Of a stretch of DNA of 64,000 nucleotides, positions 29,815-38,165 are shown in pieces. Every line of letters begins with the position of its first letter. Within the stretch, counting starts at the first letter, position 1. Source of the DNA: G965218495 sp965262785. GTDB taxonomy: Bacteria > Bacteroidota > Rhodothermia > Rhodothermales > Bin80. The notes under the pieces are model-generated. The model did not search any database and was not told where the DNA came from. It saw nothing but the letters and a program-made list of their open reading frames with translations. A program made the translations under genes and the position numbers. The stretch covers positions 2,232,001-2,296,000 of the forward strand of contig OZ253559.1 in NCBI GenBank assembly GCA_965262785.1. Direction: 5' to 3'.

Positions 29815-30237
29815 TCACTCTGAGCGGTCTTGGTCAGGGGCGGTTTTTTTGGCAAAGATCGAGAAACTAGCAAGGCAAATTGCCTCTCGTATGAGAAGCA
29901 CAATAAGGTCGTGCGCTCGGTCGCTATTAGAGGGCGTTCTTTCAGCATGGAATTCTATTTCTAGTCCGTGTTCCTTTCGCACAACTGTCCACTTGTGCGG
30001 CTTAAATACATTATACTCATCGGATGCAAGTTCAAGATATTCCGTGAGCAGTTTTTTGTAATGACCGGGTTCCGCATCTTTGCCGTGAGGAATGGAGTAA
30101 CTGACTACAAGGGGTTGTTGGTCTTCCTCCTTGTCGGGATATTTCCACGGATCCCCCTTTGACCTGAACGGTAGCACTGACTTCGTATGGGGATTGGGAT
30201 CAAAATTGCTATGCAGGTGACAATCTTGTTGGCTCAT
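29815..30237 (-). CDS. Hypothetical protein paired with the FRG-domain gene
   Basis: 140 residues from an ATG nine bases after the FRG gene stop, the same strand, so the two are probably one operon. The sequence (FRSKGDPWKYPDKEEDQQPLVVSY..., KKLLTEYLELASDEYNV, HAERTPSNSDRAHDLIVLL) matches nothing I recognise. It is charged, has no signal peptide and has a fairly hydrophobic helix near the C-terminus. It could be a partner or immunity protein of the FRG protein; that is inference from position only. Confidence 0.55.
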   Translation of the reverse strand: MSQQDCHLHSNFDPNPHTKSVLPFRSKGDPWKYPDKEEDQQPLVVSYSIPHGKDAEPGHYKKLLTEYLELASDEYNVFKPHKWTVVRKEHGLEIEFHAERTPSNSDRAHDLIVLLIREAICLASFSIFAKKTAPDQDRSE

Positions 30238-30246
30238 GATCTCAAT

Positions 30247-31116
30247 TCAGGCTCTTGCTGGTCTGTCAGCAAGAGTGAAGAATATGTTATCCATTGCGGA
30301 CATGCTTGCGCCGTCAGCACTGGGGTACAGCCGCGCAGAATTGTAGCTGAACTTGTCGCATAGCCGGTACATCCCGACACATTCTTTTACAGGCACGGTC
30401 AGCTTTCGGATCGAAGAGTTACGGGATTCTGGCAGATATTTCTCAAGGCTCTTGGTGGGCTCCTGTTCTCCTTTTTTACCGAACAACGGGTGGACCGTGA
30501 ATAATCCCTGTTGCGCCACTATATGCCTCGAAATGGAGCCCCGAACGCGAAGCACCCTAATCCCACTGAAGTAATCCTCATTGACCGGACCCTTGTTGAA
30601 TTCAATCACCGCGAGCTTTTGACCAATTTCCCATTTTAACCTCTTCCGCAATGCTCCGCAGGCGGCAAAATATACGGCTACATAAGGATTCGTTGTCCAG
30701 TCCAGCAGCCTTGTTGGCAGTCCATGGAGCCTGGCCAGTGCCATGGATTCAAGTAACTCTTCGTTAGGCCATGTGGAGGGGAAGTCGTGATACTGCTTGA
30801 AGTGCCGGTCCTTCAAGTTCGTGTTGCGGAACTTCAGGGAATCATTTGGAACTCTAACGCCCATTTCGTCGCAGCCGTGTACAAATGCCCGCAGCAACTG
30901 GAATTCTTGCCACGACTGGTCCTCGCACTTCAATGGCCGCCCAACCAGTTCTTGGAGCAAATTGGCTGATTGGGGTCGCAAAATGGTGGGGACGAGTTCC
31001 CAGGCAGCGTTTGCATGCCCCCTGTAAATCACTTCGTCTTCTGAATCCGCGGGCCGCTTGGTGGGGCTTAGGTACTCCCACAGATCAGCGGCGTTACCGA
31101 AATGTTGTTCTTGCAT
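30247..31116 (-). CDS. FRG-domain protein
   Basis: 289 residues from the ATG at 31116; a GTG six bases earlier is also possible. The FRG domain is clear: DEVIYRGHANAAWELVPTIL near residue 35, and ALARLHGLPTRLLDWTTNPYVAVYFAA near residue 125, the family's most conserved block. FRG domains are named for an FxxLxRG motif, have no settled biochemistry and occur often in mobile or defence-rich regions. Here it sits between two IS21 copies and near a methyltransferase remnant, with a small partner gene downstream. A toxin-like or antiviral role is plausible but unproven. Confidence 0.85.
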   Translation of the reverse strand: MQEQHFGNAADLWEYLSPTKRPADSEDEVIYRGHANAAWELVPTILRPQSANLLQELVGRPLKCEDQSWQEFQLLRAFVHGCDEMGVRVPNDSLKFRNTNLKDRHFKQYHDFPSTWPNEELLESMALARLHGLPTRLLDWTTNPYVAVYFAACGALRKRLKWEIGQKLAVIEFNKGPVNEDYFSGIRVLRVRGSISRHIVAQQGLFTVHPLFGKKGEQEPTKSLEKYLPESRNSSIRKLTVPVKECVGMYRLCDKFSYNSARLYPSADGASMSAMDNIFFTLADRPARA

Positions 31117-31353
31117 GAGCACGCCCGTACTGTTGGTTGCTCAAAATACGCCCCTTGGGTGATCAAGATGCAGTTGAGCTCACGGCGTGCCGCCCGATCT
31201 ACTGGCTGGATAGCGGAAGCTGGGACTCTTTTTGCGGCCGAGTCCAGTTTTTGCGACACATTGCACTTTGTCGGCCCTGAATCCGCACGGCTGCTGGGGG
31301 AATGGTAATGGACGCGCTGCGCCTAATGACCGAAATGTGCATATTCCGACGAT

Positions 31354-31432
31354 GTGGGCCACCAGATCCGCTCTGAGGTGGGCCACTGAATCCGGAGCAT
31401 GTGGGCCACCGAATCCGGCGCATGTGGGCCAC
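31354..31432. repeat. Four terminal repeats of the second IS21 element
   Basis: The 9-mer gtgggccac occurs at 31354, 31378, 31401 and 31424, three of the four followed within a few bases by atccg, at 23-24 base spacing. IS21 elements carry such multiple terminal repeats as transposase binding sites. They define the istB-side end of the element. Confidence 0.8.
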
Positions 31433-31459
31433 CAGTGGTTGGGTGCGAAGTTAGCAACT

Positions 31460-32221
31460 TCATCTCTTGTTTTGCAGTGTATGGGAGGGCCCTAAGGACT
31501 TCTTCTTCCGCATAGATTCTCCGATCAGTGCGATTTTGTGCGCGTTGTGGATTAGCCGATCGAGCACGGCGTCGGCCAAGGTAGGATTCTCCATGGTTTC
31601 ATGCCATTGTTCCACTGGATACTGACTCGTCGCAATGGTGGATCGTGTGTCATACCGATCGTCGAGGAGCTCCAGCAGATGCCGTTGCTGCTCGGCGGAA
31701 AGGTGCCCGAGACTCCAATCATCCAACACCAGCACGTCCATTTTGGCGAGCTTGTTCAAGAGTTGCTGATAGCGTCCATCGGCGTGAGCGATCTGCAAAT
31801 CCTCCATGAGTCGGGGCAGTCGGTGATACTGTGCCCGAAAGTTCTCCAGGCACGCCTTGTGTGCAAACGCGCAGGCCAAGTAGCTTTTTCCGACTCCGGT
31901 TGCGCCGGTGATGACGATGTTCTGGTGACGTCGTACCCATTGACAACTGGCCAGATGCAGCATGAGATGCTTATCGAGTCCGCGGCCCTGCCCGTAGTCG
32001 ATATCCGCCACAGAGGCCTGATGCTTCAACCTGGCGCGCCCCAGCCGCTGCGCCAGGCGACGCGAGTCGCGCACAGCCATCTCGTTGTCGACCATCAGCG
32101 CGAGGCGGTCCGTAAAGGTCAGCTCGTCCATGTCGGCGGTGACCAACTGGTCACGCAGGGCATTCGCCATGCCGAACAGACGCATGTGTTCAAGTTTAGC
32201 TACGGTAGGATGAGTGAGCAT
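31460..32221 (-). CDS. istB: IstB-type helper ATPase of the truncated IS21
   Basis: 253 residues, apparently intact. Walker A is ITGATGVGKSYLACA (about residue 105) and Walker B is VLVLDDWSLG (about 168). The N-terminus (LEHMRLFGMANALRDQL) is that of the IS21 IstB family and differs clearly from the copy at 28739. It overlaps the istA fragment by 22 bases. Without a full istA it cannot drive transposition alone. Confidence 0.92.
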   Translation of the reverse strand: MLTHPTVAKLEHMRLFGMANALRDQLVTADMDELTFTDRLALMVDNEMAVRDSRRLAQRLGRARLKHQASVADIDYGQGRGLDKHLMLHLASCQWVRRHQNIVITGATGVGKSYLACAFAHKACLENFRAQYHRLPRLMEDLQIAHADGRYQQLLNKLAKMDVLVLDDWSLGHLSAEQQRHLLELLDDRYDTRSTIATSQYPVEQWHETMENPTLADAVLDRLIHNAHKIALIGESMRKKKSLGPSHTLQNKR

Positions 32222-32731
32222 TCCTCTTCCTCCTTTGGGGATGAATTACTGTAATAGGCGGCACCGCGAATGTTGTTGTGCTCAACGACACAGGGCCGCT
32301 GACTGCCTGCGGCGCTTGCGATCTTCTCAACGATCTGCTTGACCGCGGGGTAACTGAAGACTTGCTGGTCCAGCGCTTCTTTCGCCGCTGCTTCCATGGC
32401 GCGCGCACCATACTTCTTCGCCAGGCCCAGAAGGCTTCTGCATCGCGCGAAGCACTGCTCTGGGATATCGAATCGGTGGAAATTGGCTTGGATCAACGCC
32501 TGGGTGTGCGTGCCGACTTCGGCGGCCCAATTCACAAAGCGCTCTGGCGTCCACGCGGCGTAGGCTTGATGGTGCGAGGGCATGTGATGCTGGTTCGTCA
32601 CGTGTTGACCTCGCAAAAGACCACGACGATGCGCCGCTATGTACGTATCATCCTGCCGATCGAGGTAAATCTCCACCGTGTCCTGGTGTACCAGCGCGTA
32701 GACGGTCTTTCCTGCATACTTGAAGGGTACG
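32200..32731 (-). pseudogene. istA: istA C-terminal fragment interrupted by an IS110 copy
   Basis: The minus-strand frame reads SVPFKYAGKTVYALVH, DTVEIYLDRQDDTYIAAHRR, then CRSLLGLAKKYGARAMEAA and VVEHNNIRGAAYY, the C-terminal part of IS21 transposases. It opens directly out of the inserted DNA at 32731, so catalytic residues are missing. Roughly 175 of about 500 residues remain. Confidence 0.85.
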
Positions 32732-33372
32732 CTGGTGTAGAAGGGGCCGGGTCAAGGGGGCGGTGATATGTGCGCGGTACATTCACATGATCTTCATGAG
32801 CTGGCTATCGGAAAAGGGGCCCTGGCATCTTCGACGGCTTATCAACCTGGTGTCCGCGTGCTGGGTCGGCAATGCCGACCGTAACGCCTGATATTGAATT
32901 CGTCGGGAGCTACCATAATCTATTTTCGCGAGCTTGCCACAAGGGCTATCGCAGCGTACCGGCATGGAATCTCCATCCGTGCACAGGGCCCCTTTTCCCA
33001 TAGCTTTTCTCGGAAGCGTTTCGGACATGTTTAGGCCGCAAGGGCCACCGGTGTCGGTGGCACCGTCTGCATGGCTTCCCAGAGAAAGCCCACGAGTTCG
33101 CGCGCAAGGGCCACGATGGCTTTCGTGGGTGCTTTGCGCTGAATCAGGCGGCGGTATCGTTTGTGTAGTCTCCGCTGGGCCCTCCAACTGATGGTAATCA
33201 CTTCCGCAGCGCAGTGGCGTTGACGCTGGTGCAGCGCCTGGCTACGCCGGGGGTAGTGGGTATATTTCCAGGCCGCAGAGACCAGAGCCTTGCGGGCATG
33301 GGAGTTACCGGCCTTGGTGATCGAGCCGTGCCGAGTGCGGTGGCCGGAGGAATGCTCCGAGGGCACCAATCC
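32732..33372 (-). mobile_element. Truncated IS110-family element, inverted relative to the copy at 42.5-44 kb
   Basis: This stretch is the reverse complement of 43357-44002 with a few substitutions and one 5-base indel. It contains the last third of the transposase gene and the roughly 300-base noncoding right end. On one side it joins istA at 32731/32732; on the other it is cut at 33372/33373 by group II intron A1. The missing transposase front half is not found next to the intron array. Confidence 0.9.
33031..33372 (-). pseudogene. IS110-family transposase, C-terminal fragment
   Basis: About 113 residues nearly identical to the C-terminus of the complete copy (VPSEHSSGHRTRHGSITKAG, HARKALVSAAWKYTHYPRR). 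The reading frame is interrupted after the codons covering caccaatcc on the plus strand, exactly where intron A1 begins with gtgtg. Three or so amino-acid differences from the full copy show some independent drift. Confidence 0.9.
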
Positions 33373-34696
33373 GTGTGCCAGGCATGGCCAACAGCTTGGA
33401 GGTGAAAGTCCTCTATCCAGCCAGATGACGGCGAAGGATTAGCGAAGCGCAAGGGCGTCGCCGCGAGGCGGGGTCTGAAGGAAGCGTGTAGCAAACCCGC
33501 GACCTGATGAACAAGAACCGAATACGAGGCCTACCCGATCGGACGAGCGAGCCGGTTATCGCAAAGTCCGCGTCATCTATGCGTCGGGGTGGTACATTCG
33601 GCAGGTGTGCGGGGAAGGCGGTTGGTCTTATCCTGGGAGATCTGCGTTGTGTCCGGCCAAGCCGGACTGAACGTGTCGTAAGGCATGTGATCGCAACGCA
33701 GAAGTCAGCAGAGGGTGCGCCAGGCTAACTGGCAGGATATAGCGGGTGAAAGTCCCGTGTTATGAAGCTTAAACCAGGTACATATCTCCGCGAGCCGTGC
33801 GTGGCCATCCGTGAGGGTGGGCGCGAAGCGTCGGTAGCGGTACGTGTGGCCAGGGACATTGAGCACCGAAAGAGACATTATCTGGGTCGCCGAGGTTTTC
33901 CTCTATGTCGAAGGCAACATGTTCGTCCTCGCTATGGTGAGAGGGCGGACAGGCCCACGGTGTCCGAGACCCCATGGACGCACGCAAATATCCTGTCGGG
34001 ACCTGGGAGGTCTCTCCACTACCTATCCCTTTGGGGAAGGTCGCCAAAGCGTAGGCTAAATGCTGATCGGAGGACGTACGGTGGAGAGAAGTCAGATGCG
34101 GCGATACAAGCTATGAAGCCGGCGAACAAAGCGGGGGTGCCCTCGTGGCGGAGTCAGTGGAGCGAAGCGTCGCACTCAAGGGGAAATCGTGAAGTTTCAC
34201 ACGTACCGGACACAGCGTCGGATACTGCGTGTCACAGGGGACGGATCGGTTACGGCTGCGGGTCGATTTGCCGACCTGCTAACGTCATGCGCGACGGCGC
34301 GACCCAAGGGAGGAGCCGGATGCGTTAACGCGCACGTCCGGATCTGTGCGGGGCCCCCGGGGAAACCCGGGGGCTACCGTGATGCAAAGTAGTCGGCACA
34401 GCTGACGAAGGCCCGAACAATGGACAGGGGTAGTAGGACGGGAAGCTCATGCGACCAATGCGGCAGAATATCCAGCTAACGCTGCCTTTCACGTGGGACA
34501 GCCCCGGTGAATCCGGTGGAGCCCATGAGGAAGGGACCGAAGTTCGCGCGGCGCAACCCGAAACCGAACTCCCGGCACGCTCGGCCTGGTGGCCTTGGCA
34601 CCCAAGCCGGTTCGCTCAAGTCCATTGAACCGCCGTGTACGGACCCGTACGCACGGTGGTGTGGGAGGGTGGGGGCCGTGAGGCCCCTCCCTATCC
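33373..34696 (+). mobile_element. Group II twintron unit 1: outer intron A1 carrying inner intron B1
   Basis: A1 starts with gtgtgccaggcatgg and the domain I-like ggtgaaagtcctct. It is split after 342 bases by B1 (33715-34383) and resumes with gcaaagtagtcgg. Its domain V lies near 34627-34661 (gaaccgccgtgtacgg, loop, then complement ending cacggtggt), followed by a domain VI-like stem and the end ctccctatcc at 34696. Without B1 the outer intron is about 655 bases and has no protein gene. Unit 2 follows without a spacer. Confidence 0.85.
33715..34383 (+). mobile_element. Inner ORF-less group II intron B1
   Basis: 669 bases. It begins gtgcgccaggctaactggc with ggtgaaagtcccg close behind, has domain V at 34313-34346 (gagccggatgcg...cgcacgtccggatc) and a strong domain VI-like stem (ggcccccggggaaacccggg) ending gctaccgtgat. 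The long open frame inside (33762-34328) has no protein similarity that I can see and is explained by the structured RNA. B1, B2 and B3 look identical over their full length. Confidence 0.85.
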
Positions 34697-36020
34697 GTGT
34701 GCCAGGCATGGCCAACAGCTTGGAGGTGAAAGTCCTCTATCCAGCCAGATGACGGCGAAGGATTAGCGAAGCGCAAGGGCGTCGCCGCGAGGCGGGGTCT
34801 GAAGGAAGCGTGTAGCAAACCCGCGACCTGATGAACAAGAACCGAATACGAGGCCTACCCGATCGGACGAGCGAGCCGGTTATCGCAAAGTCCGCGTCAT
34901 CTATGCGTCGGGGTGGTACATTCGGCAGGTGTGCGGGGAAGGCGGTTGGTCTTATCCTGGGAGATCTGCGTTGTGTCCGGCCAAGCCGGACTGAACGTGT
35001 CGTAAGGCATGTGATCGCAACGCAGAAGTCAGCAGAGGGTGCGCCAGGCTAACTGGCAGGATATAGCGGGTGAAAGTCCCGTGTTATGAAGCTTAAACCA
35101 GGTACATATCTCCGCGAGCCGTGCGTGGCCATCCGTGAGGGTGGGCGCGAAGCGTCGGTAGCGGTACGTGTGGCCAGGGACATTGAGCACCGAAAGAGAC
35201 ATTATCTGGGTCGCCGAGGTTTTCCTCTATGTCGAAGGCAACATGTTCGTCCTCGCTATGGTGAGAGGGCGGACAGGCCCACGGTGTCCGAGACCCCATG
35301 GACGCACGCAAATATCCTGTCGGGACCTGGGAGGTCTCTCCACTACCTATCCCTTTGGGGAAGGTCGCCAAAGCGTAGGCTAAATGCTGATCGGAGGACG
35401 TACGGTGGAGAGAAGTCAGATGCGGCGATACAAGCTATGAAGCCGGCGAACAAAGCGGGGGTGCCCTCGTGGCGGAGTCAGTGGAGCGAAGCGTCGCACT
35501 CAAGGGGAAATCGTGAAGTTTCACACGTACCGGACACAGCGTCGGATACTGCGTGTCACAGGGGACGGATCGGTTACGGCTGCGGGTCGATTTGCCGACC
35601 TGCTAACGTCATGCGCGACGGCGCGACCCAAGGGAGGAGCCGGATGCGTTAACGCGCACGTCCGGATCTGTGCGGGGCCCCCGGGGAAACCCGGGGGCTA
35701 CCGTGATGCAAAGTAGTCGGCACAGCTGACGAAGGCCCGAACAATGGACAGGGGTAGTAGGACGGGAAGCTCATGCGACCAATGCGGCAGAATATCCAGC
35801 TAACGCTGCCTTTTACGTGGGACAGCCCCGGTGAATCCGGTGGTGCCCATGAAGAAGGGACCGAAGTTCGCGCGGCGCAACCCGAAACCGAACTCCCGGC
35901 ACGCTCGGCCTGGTGGCCTTGGCACCCAAGCCGGTTCGCTCAAGTCCATTGAACCGCCGTGTACGGACCCGTACGCACGGTGGTGTGGGAGGGTGGGGGC
36001 CGTGAGGCCCCTCCCTATCC
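34697..36020 (+). mobile_element. Group II twintron unit 2: A2 carrying B2
   Basis: An exact head-to-tail copy of unit 1 offset by 1324 bases. By eye the first 342 bases of the outer intron match unit 1 and the last 313 differ at three positions, near 35813 to 35851. The inner intron occupies the same site. The 3' end again reads ctccctatcc directly followed by gtgtgcc. Confidence 0.85.
35039..35707 (+). mobile_element. Inner ORF-less group II intron B2
   Basis: 669 bases, apparently identical to B1, with the same start gtgcgcc, domain V (35637-35670) and end ccgtgat, inserted at the same position within its outer intron. Confidence 0.85.
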
Positions 36021-37031
36021 GTGTGCCAGGCATGGCCAACAGCTTGGAGGTGAAAGTCCTCTATCCAGCCAGATGACGGCGAAGGATTAGCGAAGCGCAA
36101 GGGCGTCGCCGCGAGGCGGGGTCTGAAGGAAGCGTGTAGCAAACCCGCGACCTGATGAACAAGAACCGAATACGAGGCCTACCCGATCGGACGAGCGAGC
36201 GGATTATCGCGAAGTCCGTGTCATCTATGCGTCGGGGTGGTAGATTCGGCGGGTGTGCGGGGAAGGCGGTTGGTCTTACCCTGGGAGATCTGCGTTGTGT
36301 CCGGCCAAGCCGGACTGAACGTGCCGTAAGGCATGTGATCGCAGCGCAGAAGTCAGCAGAGGGTGCGCCAGGCTAACTGGCAGGATATAGCGGGTGAAAG
36401 TCCCGTGTTATGAAGCTTAAACCAGGTACATATCTCCGCGAGCCGTGCGTGGCCATCCGTGAGGGTGGGCGCGAAGCGTCGGTAGCGGTACGTGTGGCCA
36501 GGGACATTGAGCACCGAAAGAGACATTATCTGGGTCGCCGAGGTTTTCCTCTATGTCGAAGGCAACATGTTCGTCCTCGCTATGGTGAGAGGGCGGACAG
36601 GCCCACGGTGTCCGAGACCCCATGGACGCACGCAAATATCCTGTCGGGACCTGGGAGGTCTCTCCACTACCTATCCCTTTGGGGAAGGTCGCCAAAGCGT
36701 AGGCTAAATGCTGATCGGAGGACGTACGGTGGAGAGAAGTCAGATGCGGCGATACAAGCTATGAAGCCGGCGAACAAAGCGGGGGTGCCCTCGTGGCGGA
36801 GTCAGTGGAGCGAAGCGTCGCACTCAAGGGGAAATCGTGAAGTTTCACACGTACCGGACACAGCGTCGGATACTGCGTGTCACAGGGGACGGATCGGTTA
36901 CGGCTGCGGGTCGATTTGCCGACCTGCTAACGTCATGCGCGACGGCGCGACCCAAGGGAGGAGCCGGATGCGTTAACGCGCACGTCCGGATCTGTGCGGG
37001 GCCCCCGGGGAAACCCGGGGGCTACCGTGAT
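36021..37031 (+). mobile_element. Group II twintron unit 3: 5' part of A3 carrying B3
   Basis: The first 342 bases of the outer intron (36021-36362) differ from units 1 and 2 at nine positions by eye, so this copy is older or of separate origin. B3 follows at the usual site. The outer intron's 3' third, including its domain V, is absent: B3 is joined directly to another B copy. A3 therefore cannot splice as written. Confidence 0.8.
36363..37031 (+). mobile_element. Inner ORF-less group II intron B3
   Basis: 669 bases apparently identical to B1 and B2. It ends ctaccgtgat at 37031 and the next base begins a further gtgcgcc copy. Confidence 0.85.
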
Positions 37032-37502
37032 GTGCGCCAGGCTAACTGGCAGGATATAGCGGGTGAAAGTCCCGTGTTATGAAGCTTAAACCAGGTACAT
37101 ATCTCCGCGAGCCGTGCGTGGCCATCCGTGAGGGTGGGCGCGAAGCGTCGGTAGCGGTACGTGTGGCCAGGGACATTGAGCACCGAAAGAGACATTATCT
37201 GGGTCGCCGAGGTTTTCCTCTATGTCGAAGGCAACATGTTCGTCCTCGCTATGGTGAGAGGGCGGACAGGCCCACGGTGTCCGAGACCCCATGGACGCAC
37301 GCAAATATCCTGTCGGGACCTGGGAGGTCTCTCCACTACCTATCCCTTTGGGGAAGGTCGCCAAAGCGTAGGCTAAATGCTGATCGGAGGACGTACGGTG
37401 GAGAGAAGTCAGATGCGGCGATACAAGCTATGAAGCCGGCGAACAAAGCGGGGGTGCCCTCGTGGCGGAGTCAGTGGAGCGAAGCGTCGCACTCAAGGGG
37501 AA
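37032..37502 (+). mobile_element. Truncated fourth inner intron B4
   Basis: Starts exactly at the B 5' end and matches the other copies to actcaaggggaa at 37502, where gtgtgccacgagtggcac of another intron begins. About 198 bases of the 3' end, including domains V and VI, are missing and do not reappear after the following introns. Confidence 0.85.
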
Positions 37503-38165
37503 GTGTGCCACGAGTGGCACGGAAGTAATGTTCTTTACATAACGGAAGTGTAGCGTAACTGCATTGGAGATGGAGGTAGGTCCTCCGCAGCCGCTCTACA
37601 GGGGGAGGCTGCAAACCACCGGCTGCTGCTTGGCTTTAAGGGCCCGGTAGTGAGCGAGTCCGGAAAAGGCGAGGGTAGGATCTCGTCAGGTGTGGACTAC
37701 GGAGTTGAACGAAAGTGAACCGCTGCTGACGTGTCGAAAGGGTTATGATGTGGTCAAAACCGGAGCAAGTTCCCCTGCGCCGGGACGAGGTCGGCGGAAA
37801 CCTGTTTTACTGGCTGATCGGCCACCGGCATCCAGGCGGCAAGAACGTAGTCTTGGCTTCAATGCGGAACGTGGGAAGGTGTCGGGGCGATGTAAAGGGA
37901 GTGCAGCAAGTGGGCAATACCCACAAGCTGTTGAGTACCAATGCGCCCCACGCTGGCGGATCGGCTCGTAGTAGTGTTGAAGGGGCTGTAACGGCCTCGG
38001 AGCGAAGGGGCCGACTTGGCTGGTCGCACCTGCTCGACAATCGCAAAGCGAGAGGATCGGGCGAGGTCGGTCGTAGTTGTGCCTATTGGCATGGCAGGCC
38101 AAGAAGAGCCGTATGAGGTGAGAGTCTCACGTACGGATGTGTGTCCAGTCAAGGCTGGCATGTTC
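37503..38165 (+). mobile_element. ORF-less group II intron C
   Basis: Begins gtgtgccacgagtggcacgg at the point where B4 stops. It has group II-like internal segments (aacgaaagtgaacc near 37708) and a canonical domain V at 38106-38139 (gagccgtatgagg, loop, cctc-type complement ending cacgtacgga). The exact 3' end is uncertain: a short stem at 38141-38160 may be domain VI. No protein gene is contained; two overlapping long frames here have no resemblance to a maturase. Confidence 0.7.

Larger units (their letters stand above)
31353..32731 (-). mobile_element. Second IS21-family element, truncated
   Basis: Minus-strand element with its downstream terminal repeats (31354-31432), an intact istB and the C-terminal part of istA. 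At 32731/32732 the istA frame is cut by an IS110-family copy, and the N-terminal istA part and outer end are not found elsewhere in the window. It is a different IS21 subgroup from the copy at 27058. Confidence 0.85.

Noticed and set aside
33762..34328. 188-residue open frame repeated in each intron B copy
   Set aside because: It covers domain I to domain V of the intron RNA, has no protein motif, and its perfect conservation follows from the identical DNA.
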